64,000 nucleotides of DNA, taken from positions 930,001 through 994,000 of the forward strand of contig CAVXNJ010000004.1 in NCBI GenBank assembly GCA_963763135.1, in the 5' to 3' direction. Below are positions 51,143-60,138 of the stretch, piece after piece (the stretch's first letter is position 1; the number at the start of each line of letters is the position of its first letter). Made by a program: the position numbers and the translations under genes. This DNA comes from JANMZO01 sp963763135 (GTDB taxonomy: Bacteria > Actinomycetota > Acidimicrobiia > Acidimicrobiales > JANYDT01). The notes under the pieces are model-generated. The model worked only from the letters and a program-made list of their open reading frames with translations, was not told where the DNA came from and ran no database searches.

Positions 51143-52144
51143 TTACGGCCAGGCTCGCTTCTTCTCGTTCTTCGTCACGGGCGTCTTGGGCTTCGACGCG
51201 GTTCTCGACCATTCACGGCGCCACGAGGTGGTCTGGGGCCCGGTCAACGACGGGGTCTCCGATTCGGCGGCGTTGCGACGTGAGGTCCACCAGTCCGACC
51301 TTTGCTCGTCGGCCAGGATGGCGACGGCGGCCTCGATCCGAGGACTGAACGCGTGGGCATCCTCGTCGGGTCCGGCGATGAGCGCGGCACCGAACGTCAC
51401 GGTGCACGCGTGGCGTCGTGGACGGTTCTGTCCTTTCGGAAGTACCTCGTCGGTACCTTCGATGTGGATCGGAACCACCGGGCAACCCCGACGGATGGCG
51501 AGAAATGCTGCACCGGGTTTGAAGTCCTGGCCCCAACCATCGGGAGAACGACCACCCTCGGGAAAGATCACGAGATTCCAGTTGTCGCTAAGCAATGCAA
51601 GAAGTTGATCACTTGACTGTCTGGACACCTTCTTCCGTTCGATCGGTACGGCATTGAGCATGAGCGCGCTCGACGCCGCTTTCCACTTCTTGTCGAAGAA
51701 GTAGTCACCGGCTGCCGCTACGAGCGTGCGGTCTCGAAAGCGTTTCGGGATCGATTGCAGGATTATCCCGATATCAAGGTGGCTGTGATGGTTCGGCGCA
51801 AAAACCACCGGTCCGTCGAGATGGGCGATCCGGTCAAGCCCTCGAACGGTCGGTGATGCCAAACCTTTCACGGCGGCCTTCAGCAGGGTTTCCTGCATCA
51901 CCCGGCGAGCGACCCTCGCCGTTGGTTCCCGCGCCCAGTCTGTGTCGTAGTCGATACCGAGATCGGAAATCTCGGGAAGTACGTCGGCCTTACGAGGCTT
52001 GGTCGGAGCAGTGAAAGGGAACGCGGAGAACTTGGCCGGGAGAATGCGAGGGCCGGAAATCCGGTCTCGAATTTCCTTTACAAGCGGCCCTCGGCGCCAG
52101 GGCTTGTCGTCAGCCCTGCTCTCGCCCACGGGTTTCGCGCTCAT
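51143..52144 (-). CDS. PlsC-type lysophospholipid acyltransferase
   Basis: 333-residue acyltransferase of the 1-acyl-glycerol-3-phosphate type. The HX4D catalytic motif is NHHSHLD, and the second motif is FPEGGRSPDG with IPIHIEGTD-like strand VVPIHIEGTDEVL. A Lys/Arg-rich tail follows. The ATG at 52144 overlaps the stop of the 39-residue gene upstream (ATGA), so it is the last gene of the acyl-reductase operon. It probably acylates a glycerol or fatty alcohol acceptor at the membrane; substrate is inferred from context only. Confidence 0.88.
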   Translation of the reverse strand: MSAKPVGESRADDKPWRRGPLVKEIRDRISGPRILPAKFSAFPFTAPTKPRKADVLPEISDLGIDYDTDWAREPTARVARRVMQETLLKAAVKGLASPTVRGLDRIAHLDGPVVFAPNHHSHLDIGIILQSIPKRFRDRTLVAAAGDYFFDKKWKAASSALMLNAVPIERKKVSRQSSDQLLALLSDNWNLVIFPEGGRSPDGWGQDFKPGAAFLAIRRGCPVVPIHIEGTDEVLPKGQNRPRRHACTVTFGAALIAGPDEDAHAFSPRIEAAVAILADEQRSDWWTSRRNAAESETPSLTGPQTTSWRREWSRTASKPKTPVTKNEKKRAWP

Positions 52145-52260
52145 ACGTGCCCCCGAAGAAGGATGCGGACGCCAATCACGACGCACGACACGGCGATCGT
52201 AACCAGGCATACGGATTTGGCAGTGGTGACGTCGGTGAGCTTGGAAGAGGACAACTTCAT
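52141..52260 (-). CDS. 39-residue membrane peptide
   Basis: A short gene between the LarA-like gene (14-nt gap) and plsC (four-base ATGA overlap). It encodes 39 residues: a polar N-terminus (MKLSSSKLTDVTTAKS), one hydrophobic helix (VCLVTIAVSCVVIGVRILL) and a short tail RGHV. The overlap with plsC and the single membrane segment argue that it is translated and may tether or modulate the acyltransferase, but no homologue is known to me. Confidence 0.55.
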   Translation of the reverse strand: MKLSSSKLTDVTTAKSVCLVTIAVSCVVIGVRILLRGHV

Positions 52261-52274
52261 AGGTGCACCTACCT

Positions 52275-53879
52275 TTACTGGACGTCGGCGAGGAAGATCG
52301 GTGGGTTGTGGATGTGCGTGATCGACGGATTGGATCCCACGACATCAGAAGCCATTTCCAATGCGTCACGGAGTGTCGATGCGGGGGTGAAGCCAAGGCG
52401 GCGGACCGACTTCACGTCGCCACCCACGATGATTACCTTCCCGAGATGCTGCAGCGCGTGCGATCCCCAATACCACATGTAAAACGGGTGCACCCCGTGG
52501 TACGCATAGCTCGTGCGGTAGAGATGTCGGTACCACTCGTCTTCAGCGAACTGCTTCTCGAAGTCGCGCTCGATGATCTCCGGGTCGGTGGTGACCGAGA
52601 GAACCTGTTCGAAGAAGTCGATGTAGCTCGGATGGTGAACCGGATGGAATTCCCACGGTGTCGGGTGGCTCATGATCAGCACGCCGCCCTCACGGACCAA
52701 TGGCTTGTTCTTGTAGAGGTTGAAGAAATAGCCGAGCCCGAGGCACATCACGAGGATCGGGTTCATGATCGAATTCACGTTGTACGGGCAGATGTAAGGC
52801 AGGCCCATCGTGAGAATGTCGGTCTGACCCTCGACCGTCACCAGCTGCTGCTTGTAGACGTTGGCGGTGGTGACCTCATGAACGGCTTCAACTTCGCCGG
52901 CTTGCACGCTGGTCATTCGGTGAGGCGCTTTGATGTTCTGGAAAATCGAACGCTTGAGTCGGGCGGGGGTGCGGTCGAGTGCCTTCGACGACGCGATGAA
53001 ACCGGCACGATCCCTGGCGTTCCACTCCCACTCCCGCTTCTGCAGGAAACCGAACGGCTCAGGAAATGCGTCGTTGTTGAGCGTCGTTTCGATTTGGAAG
53101 ATCTTGACGCCCGAATCCTTGATGACTTTGCCCATGCGCCAGTTCGACGAGTGGAGCTCCGACTTGTGTCTGTCCATGAACGAGCGGGAGTTACGCATGG
53201 TTTTGACGTTGTGGTGACTCTTGAGACTCTGGTATCCCGACAGACCGGTGGCGGTTGATTTCCAACCTCCGTCCATAGCCACAAGATTGATGTTCACGTA
53301 CACGAGCAGATCGGATTCCGCCGCGCGCTTATTGATGATCACGTCTTCGCCGTGCTTGGTCTGACCAAGGTTGGTGAGAGCATCGGGATCTTCGGCGTCG
53401 TGGTTGTACAGCTTGCCGGACGGAGCGAACGAGTCGTAGACCCGGTCGCCAACCGCGTGCCGAAGTTCGGCTTCGGTCATCCGACGGTGAAGGGCCAGAG
53501 CGGCGATGATCTCGACATCGTCGACTCCCGCGGCGGCCGCCATCTCGAGTACTTCTTCAATGACCATCTCGCGAATGTCGGGCCGCTCCATTGGAGGGAG
53601 CGGAAGCGAAATGTCATCGAAGGCGATGGTCAACTTCATGCCGCTGAACAACAGGGTCGGGAGCGGCTGAGAATCACCGAGGGGATTCAACAGCGCTTCA
53701 CGAATGGCTCCGCGGGGGTCTTCAAGCGGCTCGTGGGGCTCAGGTGCGTAGATGACGCGGCTTCCAACCGGGAGCTTTTCGAGTCCGTATCCTTCACCCT
53801 TCCAGAACAGCGTGGGTGGGGTGGAACGGTCGACTTCGAGAACGAATCCCGGACGCGCTCCGCGTGACGTCTTGCTCAT
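52275..53879 (-). CDS. LarA-like (DUF2088) protein
   Basis: 534-residue protein with a lactate-racemase-type N-terminal region (LTIAFDDISLPLPP, VEIIAALALHRRMTEAELRHAVG, YNHDAEDPDALTNLG, NKRAAESDLLVYVNI), extended by a long C-terminal part unlike classical LarA. LarA uses a nickel-pincer cofactor; some candidate histidines and lysines are present, but the racemase role is not shown, and the context is lipid-like. It overlaps the alcohol dehydrogenase by four bases (53876-53879). Confidence 0.72.
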   Translation of the reverse strand: MSKTSRGARPGFVLEVDRSTPPTLFWKGEGYGLEKLPVGSRVIYAPEPHEPLEDPRGAIREALLNPLGDSQPLPTLLFSGMKLTIAFDDISLPLPPMERPDIREMVIEEVLEMAAAAGVDDVEIIAALALHRRMTEAELRHAVGDRVYDSFAPSGKLYNHDAEDPDALTNLGQTKHGEDVIINKRAAESDLLVYVNINLVAMDGGWKSTATGLSGYQSLKSHHNVKTMRNSRSFMDRHKSELHSSNWRMGKVIKDSGVKIFQIETTLNNDAFPEPFGFLQKREWEWNARDRAGFIASSKALDRTPARLKRSIFQNIKAPHRMTSVQAGEVEAVHEVTTANVYKQQLVTVEGQTDILTMGLPYICPYNVNSIMNPILVMCLGLGYFFNLYKNKPLVREGGVLIMSHPTPWEFHPVHHPSYIDFFEQVLSVTTDPEIIERDFEKQFAEDEWYRHLYRTSYAYHGVHPFYMWYWGSHALQHLGKVIIVGGDVKSVRRLGFTPASTLRDALEMASDVVGSNPSITHIHNPPIFLADVQ

Positions 53880-55081
53880 CGGTTTCTGGCTTTCTCTGCG
53901 CGCATATCAAATGCAATCTTTACGGCACCGCGTGAACCTGCGTTCGCGGCGTGGGCAATAGCGTCTTCGTAGTGGTCGAGCGGATAGGTGGCTGACACGA
54001 GACAGCCGAGTTTGAGCTGCTCGACGAGGTCGATCGCGAGTTCAAAGGTCCGGCGGTCGGCGAACATCGGTTCCACACCGTAGGCGTATGCCCCGACCAG
54101 CGTGATCTCGCGGTGCCACAGGGGAGTGAGGTCGACGGTGACCGAAGCCGGCATGCCCACGAGCACGATCCGTCCGCCCGGTTTCGTGATCCGGAGAGCC
54201 TGGGTGATCGACGCGTCGTTGCCGACACAATCGAACACGACGTCAGCTCCACCGGTCAGCCTCTCGATGCCGCCGTCGCCGATGGCCATGCTTTTGCTGA
54301 CCGTTCGCACGGCACGCACCAATGCGCTGGGGTCAACGACTGACGTTGCTCCGAACCGCTTGGCGAAGCTCTGCTGCTCGGGGTGCTTCGCGGCAACGAC
54401 GAGATGGGTGGACGGATTGAACGTGTGAAGCGCCGCCGTTGTAAGCAAACCGAGCGTTCCGGCACCGATCACCGCGACAATCGATCCACCGTCGCGTCCG
54501 CCCAGCGATCCAGGCGAAAGCGCTGCATGAACGGCGCACGCGGTAGGTTCGACCATGACGGCGTCTTCGTCGGAGAAGCCATCCGGGACTTGATGAATCT
54601 GGCTGATGTGGGCGACCATCGAGGTTGACCAACCTCCGCCTGTCTCGCAACAGAATCCTGACTGCAGACCGGGCTTGAGGGCGCCGAACGAAATGCGTTC
54701 GCAGCCGCCGAGGTTGCCGGAGGCGCACTGCGGGCACGGCGGGTTGATGCCACGCGTGGCGCAGCCGAGCACGGGTTCGATCACGACGCGGCGGCCGTCG
54801 TCGAGTTCGCCGACCACTTCGTGGCCCGGCGTGAACGGCATCGAAACGATGGTTTCGAAATACCGCGAGCTACGGCCGTCGACCGTGGCCAGGTCGCTAC
54901 CGCAGATTCCGGCCAGGAGTGGGCGAACACGGTGCCAATCGGGGCCTGGCAACGGCAGGTGCTTGAGATCATCGTCGAGCGACAACGGGCCGTAGACGGC
55001 ACCACGACCGGCTTTGCGGATCGACGAAATGCGGGCGGCGCCGTATTTCACGATCTTTCGTTCGAATACGAGCGCTCTCAT
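53876..55081 (-). CDS. Zinc-dependent alcohol dehydrogenase (MDR)
   Basis: 401-residue medium-chain dehydrogenase. The catalytic zinc motif is AGICGSD with TPGHEVVGEL, the structural cysteines lie in CPQCASGNLGGCERI, and the NAD(P) loop is VIGAGTLGLLTTAAL with FDCVGNDASI. It probably oxidises or reduces a fatty or other alcohol/aldehyde. Start ATG at 55081 overlaps the acyl-reductase stop by four bases, so its product probably exchanges substrate with that enzyme. Confidence 0.87.
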   Translation of the reverse strand: MRALVFERKIVKYGAARISSIRKAGRGAVYGPLSLDDDLKHLPLPGPDWHRVRPLLAGICGSDLATVDGRSSRYFETIVSMPFTPGHEVVGELDDGRRVVIEPVLGCATRGINPPCPQCASGNLGGCERISFGALKPGLQSGFCCETGGGWSTSMVAHISQIHQVPDGFSDEDAVMVEPTACAVHAALSPGSLGGRDGGSIVAVIGAGTLGLLTTAALHTFNPSTHLVVAAKHPEQQSFAKRFGATSVVDPSALVRAVRTVSKSMAIGDGGIERLTGGADVVFDCVGNDASITQALRITKPGGRIVLVGMPASVTVDLTPLWHREITLVGAYAYGVEPMFADRRTFELAIDLVEQLKLGCLVSATYPLDHYEDAIAHAANAGSRGAVKIAFDMRAEKARNR

Positions 55082-57459
55082 GATGCGGCTCCCCGCTCAG
55101 CGCGCGGAAGCGGCCGGGGCAACGGGCTCCGGGTCGGGTTGAGTCGACCGATTGGCAGGAGCGGCCGTGGACCACCGGGTGCCTTTGACCATTCCTCGAC
55201 GTGCCAACCGCGCTTACGGGCGATGGTTGCGAGCTTGGCTTCGGGGTTCACGGCAACGGGGTGCCCCACCGCTTCGAGCATGGGAAGGTCACTAGCGGAG
55301 TCAGCGTAGGCCACCGACTCTTCAAGCGAAAGCCCCAGGCTTGAGGCGTAATCCTGCAAAATAAGCGCGCGTTGTTCTCCGGTGGGTGGCCCAATATCGA
55401 GCTCGCCCGTGAACGTGCCGTCGGCCCGGGTTGACATCTTGGCGGCGACGATCTCATCGAACAGCGGACGTAACGGTTCCACCAGGAAGTCGAGCGCCCC
55501 GGTGATGAGAATCGTCTTGTGCCCAAGTGCTCGGTGCTCCCGAACCCGGCGGATGCCCGCAGGAAACGACTTCGTGATCACCAGATCCGTCAGGTAACCC
55601 CACGCGTCGTCGGACAGCAGTTTGGCGTTCGCCTCGTCATAGCGTCGGTAGAACGACCGGAGAAAGTCGCCTCGGTCCTTCTTGTCGAGAAGCAGCAACG
55701 ACGGGGCTTCCCGGAACAGATCGAGCGTGAACTTCACCCGCTCGTTTCGGTCAAGATCGCGAGTTGCTAACCACGCATATGACTCCACGACATTCGATGC
55801 GATAAGGGTGTTCTCCAAGTCAAAGGCCGCGATATGGCGATCGGGAGACAGGATGGCTCGCAAGGAACGCGTGCTCCGACTGTCGCCCTCTTTCTTCCCA
55901 GACGTCGTCTTCACGCGAGCGTGCACGACAACCGACGGGAGATGGACCTCACGGATGTAGTCGCGCCATACGATAACGGCGGGGTCGAAGCAGAAGTTCT
56001 CTTTGTCGGTCTGTGGTAGCCGCTCGTAGAGGCTGAGCAGACGATCGACCCGGAACAGTGCCTCGGTTTCGGTGTACGCACCGTATAGCTCTACGTAGGT
56101 GAGGGCGCGCTGTGCATCACCGCGACGCTCTTCGAGTTTTGCCGCGAACGAGGCCTGTTTGCCCCGGACCGGCAGTGAAGTGATCAGTTTCTCGCCCCGC
56201 TCCAGCATCTCAGTGGCCCGACGAAGTTGCTTCTCGACGCGTCCTCGGCCGGGGAAGGACCACTCCGGCACGATGATCGGCTGACCCTCGCGGTCATACA
56301 GCGGGTGCTCGGTGAACCACTCGCGGATGTTGTCGACCATCTCCCGGTAACGCAGCGGCTGCCGTGAGCCTGAAGCGACCTGGTAGACGGAAGGACCCTC
56401 GGGGGAGACCCCGTCAGCACAGACCGCGATGATCGCCGCTACGACGTGGTCTACAGGTATGACGTCGACAACACCTTCCGGGATTCCCGGGAATTCCTTC
56501 AACAGTCCGCGCGCATAGGAAATGATGACCGGCTCGGCCATACGGAAGCCGCGGATCCATCCCGGTTTCGGCTCCAGGTGGGCAGACTCGATGATCGAGG
56601 GCCGGAGGATGGTGACCGGAACAGTGCCACGGGTTTCGAGGAGGGCCCGTTCGCCGAGCGCTTTCGTGTACGCGTAAGCATCGGGCCAACCGAGCGAGGC
56701 GGCTCGGGCGCGCCCGGCCTCCACCAGTTCGTTACGGACCCATTCTTCGCGGAGCTTCTCGGTCTTGGCGGCCAGCAGCGGCGTGCCGGCGGCACCGAGC
56801 TCGGCTCGGGCCTGTTTGCGGAACGACTTCAGGCGTTTGATGTCACGTGACAGGGAGTCGATGTCGCTTCGCAGGCGGCGCGCCGCTGCGACTTCGGCCT
56901 TCCAGTCAGCTTCGGTTGCAAACGGAGTCTCTGGGAGGATCTTCTCCGGGGCGTCGCCTCGGCGGGCTCCAGCCACGTAACACGTCGAAACCGCCACCAG
57001 GTGTCCGGCGCAATTGGATTGGCGCATCGCTTCGGCGACGCGGGTTGGGCCGAGCAGGTTCGTCTCGACGGCGCTGTCGAGCGGAGAGTCGAATGCAACT
57101 GCAGCGGCCGAGTGCACAACCGTATGGCAGGTCGAAAGCAGAGCCCGACCTTCTTCGGTGAGCCCCATCCCATCCCGAGATACGTCGCCTTCGATCACGT
57201 GGATCCGACGGTCCATCTCGGCGTCGAAGTCCTTGCCGAGTTGCTCCCGGAGTCGGTCGAAGCAGTCGTTGCGCAGGATTTCGCGTCGCACACGTTCCCG
57301 GGCCGGGGTGCGCTTTCCTGAACGCACCACCAGGGCAACTTCGCAGGTTGGCACGCTCCGAAGCAATCGCTCGACCAGTGCCGTTCCGAGAAAACCCGTA
57401 GCGCCGGTAATCGCGATTCGGGCCCCGTCGAGTCGCTCGTTGATCATCGATCCATTCAT
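55078..57459 (-). CDS. Fatty acyl-CoA reductase (SDR) fused to HAD-IB domain
   Basis: 793 residues in two parts. The N-terminal part is an extended SDR of the NAD_binding_4/male-sterility type: TGATGFLGTALVERLL (18-33), VHSAAAVAF, NLLGPTRVAEAM, YAYTKALGE with the YxxxK pair, and VDVIPVDHVVAAI, which reduce acyl-CoA or acyl-carrier thioesters. From about 545 a HAD-IB domain begins IAAFDLENTLIASN and ends DSASDLPMLEAVG, as in SerB/CicA. The first HAD loop reads DLENT, with Glu instead of the second Asp. ATG at 57459 or 57447 may be the start. It leads the operon behind the TetR operator. Confidence 0.85.
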   Translation of the reverse strand: MNGSMINERLDGARIAITGATGFLGTALVERLLRSVPTCEVALVVRSGKRTPARERVRREILRNDCFDRLREQLGKDFDAEMDRRIHVIEGDVSRDGMGLTEEGRALLSTCHTVVHSAAAVAFDSPLDSAVETNLLGPTRVAEAMRQSNCAGHLVAVSTCYVAGARRGDAPEKILPETPFATEADWKAEVAAARRLRSDIDSLSRDIKRLKSFRKQARAELGAAGTPLLAAKTEKLREEWVRNELVEAGRARAASLGWPDAYAYTKALGERALLETRGTVPVTILRPSIIESAHLEPKPGWIRGFRMAEPVIISYARGLLKEFPGIPEGVVDVIPVDHVVAAIIAVCADGVSPEGPSVYQVASGSRQPLRYREMVDNIREWFTEHPLYDREGQPIIVPEWSFPGRGRVEKQLRRATEMLERGEKLITSLPVRGKQASFAAKLEERRGDAQRALTYVELYGAYTETEALFRVDRLLSLYERLPQTDKENFCFDPAVIVWRDYIREVHLPSVVVHARVKTTSGKKEGDSRSTRSLRAILSPDRHIAAFDLENTLIASNVVESYAWLATRDLDRNERVKFTLDLFREAPSLLLLDKKDRGDFLRSFYRRYDEANAKLLSDDAWGYLTDLVITKSFPAGIRRVREHRALGHKTILITGALDFLVEPLRPLFDEIVAAKMSTRADGTFTGELDIGPPTGEQRALILQDYASSLGLSLEESVAYADSASDLPMLEAVGHPVAVNPEAKLATIARKRGWHVEEWSKAPGGPRPLLPIGRLNPTRSPLPRPLPRAERGAAS

Positions 57460-57470
57460 GTTGCTCTTTG

Positions 57471-57486
57471 TCTACCATTTGGTAGA
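57471..57486. promoter_or_regulatory. TetR operator palindrome
   Basis: TCTACCATTTGGTAGA is a perfect 7-bp inverted repeat around TT. It lies 12 bp from the acyl-reductase ATG and reaches the first base of the TetR ATG. In the only 26-bp gap between the divergent genes this is the natural TetR binding site; promoters and start codons would be blocked together. Confidence 0.75.
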
Positions 57487-58232
57487 TGGCCGCGCTGCAT
57501 TCTTCACCACAATTCGCGTCGAAAGGTGTGAGTCGGGCAGAACGGGAGCAGGCCGCGTCCGGACCGCCAGCGGCCCGGTCCGGTGGGCGAAGTAGCCTGG
57601 CAACGGCGGTGCCTGGCGGGTCGACCTCCGATCGAATTTTGCGGGCTGCGCTGTCTTCGTTCGCCGGAAAGGGATTCGAGGCCACATCGCTGGATTCGCT
57701 CGCTCGAACCCTCGGCATCACCAAGCAGACGATCCTTCACCATTTCGGATCGAAGGATCTCCTTCTCGAAGCAACGATTCAACACGTCGCTACTGCCATG
57801 GCCGACGCGGTTGACGGTGCGCTGGCCGGTCGAAGTACCGCCGATGCGTGGTCCCGATTGGAGCGGGTGGTTCGGGCGATGTTCTCCCTGACCAGCCGCA
57901 ACCCGGAACTCATCGGCCTGGTGCGCGAGATCAGTCGGCTGGGCGGCCCGGCCGTTGACCGCCTCGCCCGTACTCTTGAACCGCTCACCGAGCGGGCCGC
58001 CCTCTTCGTCCAGTCGGCCACGGTCAACCCACCGATGGTCCGTCGAGATCCCCGACAGATAGTCATCTCCGCTTACGCTGCCGTCGTGGCGGCCTTTGTC
58101 GAAGTGGAGATCCTCCAGAGCCTCGGACAGCGCCCGAGTCCTCGTCTCTTGCTGCGACGGCGACGCGAGCTGCTCGACTACCTGGCCGCTATGTTGGGGG
58201 TACAACCGAGCATGCACTGGGAGCGCCGATGA
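57486..58232 (+). CDS. TetR-family transcriptional regulator
   Basis: 248 residues. The DNA-binding domain (about 48-93) reads ILRAALSSFAGKGFEATSLDSLARTLGITKQTILHHFGSKDLLLE-like, an orthodox TetR helix-turn-helix; the ligand domain is helical and fits fatty-acid or acyl-CoA sensors only loosely. An Ala/Gly-rich 45-residue lead precedes it; the in-frame GTG at 57527 is an alternative start. It is divergent from the lipid operon and overlaps DUF3097 by four bases. Confidence 0.85.
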   Translation: MAALHSSPQFASKGVSRAEREQAASGPPAARSGGRSSLATAVPGGSTSDRILRAALSSFAGKGFEATSLDSLARTLGITKQTILHHFGSKDLLLEATIQHVATAMADAVDGALAGRSTADAWSRLERVVRAMFSLTSRNPELIGLVREISRLGGPAVDRLARTLEPLTERAALFVQSATVNPPMVRRDPRQIVISAYAAVVAAFVEVEILQSLGQRPSPRLLLRRRRELLDYLAAMLGVQPSMHWERR

Positions 58233-59080
58233 GCCGGGGCATCCTCGGACCCGGGATCGACGACGCGGCCAAAAATCCCCGGAACGTGCAGTGGCCGACG
58301 GTGCCAGCCGCGCTCGGCATGCGGGCGATGCACCGCGGCTCGCGCTTTATCGGTGTGGTCATCGGTTTTGTGGCCGACGGCGTCGTTCTGCGCGGAGCAT
58401 CGAGCGACGAGCGCAGCTTTCGGTTTACTCCGGGTGGTTTCCTGGTTGATGCGAAGGTGGTCACGCTGACTCGGCCCGTAGCGCCGAAGGCGACCGGGCC
58501 CACGTTCACGGCTTCGGGGTCGGTGGCGGCTAAGTCCGAGCCGGGATCGGCGAAGCGGGCCAAAATCGCTCGTGCGTCGCGACTTTGGGTCGAAGGCCTT
58601 CATGACGCGGAATTGGTGGAGAAGATCTGGGGAGATGACCTACGTGACGTGGGCATCGTCGTCGAGCGACTCGATGGTCTCGACATCCTGCCGGAGGCAA
58701 TCGCCGACTTCGGCCCCAACGCCGACGCCAAACTCGGCGTTCTCGTCGACCACCTGGTGCCGCGGAGTAAGGAAGCTCGGATAGCGGAGCGCTGCCGCGG
58801 TGAGTACGTCGCTATCGAAGGACACAAATTTGTAGATATCTGGCAGGCCGTGCGTCCACACGTGATTGGCATCACTCGATGGCCGGAGATACCACTCGGT
58901 GAGGATTGGAAGACCGGAATCGTGCAGCGGGTGGGCTCCGCGGTCGGTGCCTCTGAGCCTCGGGATTTTTGGCGAGAGTTACTTCGACGTACAAGGACAA
59001 TCGCGGATTTGGAAGCCACGTTCGTCGGTGCTGTGGAGTCGCTGCTTGATTTTCTGCTGGACCCAGACGAACACGACTGA
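58229..59080 (+). CDS. DUF3097 family protein
   Basis: 283-residue actinobacterial protein of unknown function. The key block is LWVEGLHDAELVEKIWGDDL with VVERLDGLDILPEAI, a TOPRIM-like arrangement of acidic residues, followed by LVDHLVPRSKEARIA and VIGITRWPEIPLGEDWK. A nuclease or nucleic-acid-metal role is only inferred. It overlaps the TetR gene by ATGA; coupling to a repressor is unusual, since the lipid genes are on the other strand. Confidence 0.82.
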   Translation: MSRGILGPGIDDAAKNPRNVQWPTVPAALGMRAMHRGSRFIGVVIGFVADGVVLRGASSDERSFRFTPGGFLVDAKVVTLTRPVAPKATGPTFTASGSVAAKSEPGSAKRAKIARASRLWVEGLHDAELVEKIWGDDLRDVGIVVERLDGLDILPEAIADFGPNADAKLGVLVDHLVPRSKEARIAERCRGEYVAIEGHKFVDIWQAVRPHVIGITRWPEIPLGEDWKTGIVQRVGSAVGASEPRDFWRELLRRTRTIADLEATFVGAVESLLDFLLDPDEHD

Positions 59081-59228
59081 GGTCCGCCGAGTTAGCACCG
59101 TTTAGCAGCCTAGGTTCGTCTCCGTGACGAGTTTTAGGTAGCTCGGCCTAATTTCTTTGATTTGTTCTCACGTTGCGTGGCGGTGGTGCCGATTATCCCG
59201 GAAGCGATAAGCGCTTCGAGAGGAAATC

Positions 59229-59900
59229 ATGGCCACATTCAGCGGTACATATCGAAAGGTTCTGGCGGGTGCCGCTGCGGCCGGTGCGGCCATGTTGATG
59301 GCCGGCGGCCTGCTCCCGTTCAACGTCAGCCAGGCTCGAGCGGATACGGTGAGCGACGAAGCCCGGTATGTGGAGCTGATCAACCAGTCCCGGGTGGCCG
59401 AAGGGCTGAAGCCGTTGACCGTTCACCCCGCCCTGGTCGACGCAGCACGGAGCTGGGCTACGCAGATGCAGGCGGCATGGGATCCGGCTGCGAACGACAT
59501 CTGTCAGATCTCCCACAACCCGAATCTCCGAACCGCGGTGAACGCGAACTGGCAGAAGCTCGGGGAGAACGTGGGCTGCGGTGACGTGAACGTCGACGAA
59601 CTTGAACAGAAGTTCATGGAGAGCCCGAAGCACCGCGCCAACATCATGGACCCCACCTTCGACACGATCGGCATCGGCATCGTCATGAAAGGCGATGTCA
59701 TGTTCGTCACCCAGCAGTTCATGCAACTTCGATCGACGCCCGCTCCCGTTGCGACGAACGTTCCGCAGGCATTGGCGCTAGCTGCACCGACGACCGCCGC
59801 GAAACGAGCGGTACCGACCACCAGCCCGGCGAGGAAGTCGGCCACCACGCCAACGAAGAAGCCGGCCGCCACAACGAAGCGCCGAGTAACAAAGAAGTAG
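59229..59900 (+). CDS. Secreted CAP/SCP-domain protein
   Basis: 223 residues with an Ala/Gly-rich signal peptide (AGAAAAGAAMLMAGGLLP, cleaved near ARA). The CAP domain contains YVELINQSRVAEGLKPL, GENVGCGDVNV, SPKHRANIMDPTFDTIGIG and a paired cysteine bridge (DICQI and GCG). CAP proteins bind sterols or have peptidase-like pockets; the bacterial role is open. A C-terminal 65-residue tail rich in Ala, Thr, Pro and Lys suggests wall attachment. GAGAGGAAATC gives a strong ribosome site. Confidence 0.85.
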   Translation: MATFSGTYRKVLAGAAAAGAAMLMAGGLLPFNVSQARADTVSDEARYVELINQSRVAEGLKPLTVHPALVDAARSWATQMQAAWDPAANDICQISHNPNLRTAVNANWQKLGENVGCGDVNVDELEQKFMESPKHRANIMDPTFDTIGIGIVMKGDVMFVTQQFMQLRSTPAPVATNVPQALALAAPTTAAKRAVPTTSPARKSATTPTKKPAATTKRRVTKK

Positions 59901-59974
59901 CCGACGTCGTCCACCGCGATTCCCGTACATGAGAGCGTGGTCGCAAACGAGGAAGCAGCGCATCGAAGAGCGAG

Positions 59975-60009
59975 CGCATAGAACGACCGCATAGAACGAC
60001 CGCATAGAA
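59975..60009. repeat. 13-bp tandem repeat
   Basis: CGCATAGAACGAC occurs twice in tandem (59975-59987, 59988-60000) with a partial third copy (CGCATAGAA, 60001-60009) directly before the terminator stem. It lies in the CAP gene 3-prime region and is not coding. Confidence 0.7.
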
Positions 60010-60051
60010 AAAGCGCCAGCACCGACCCTTCGGTCATCGTGCTGGCGCTTT
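60010..60051. terminator. Bidirectional terminator
   Basis: AAAGCGCCAGCAC (60010-60022) pairs perfectly with GTGCTGGCGCTTT (60039-60051); the loop carries a smaller GACC/GGTC helix. It lies between the convergent CAP and LEA-like genes. Confidence 0.8.
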
Positions 60052-60138
60052 CGCAATCTCCGAGTCGCTAAGTCAGATCTTCGACCGTTGGCCCGTCACC
60101 GTCGTGGGCTTAGGGAGGACCGAATCAGTCGTTCTTGA

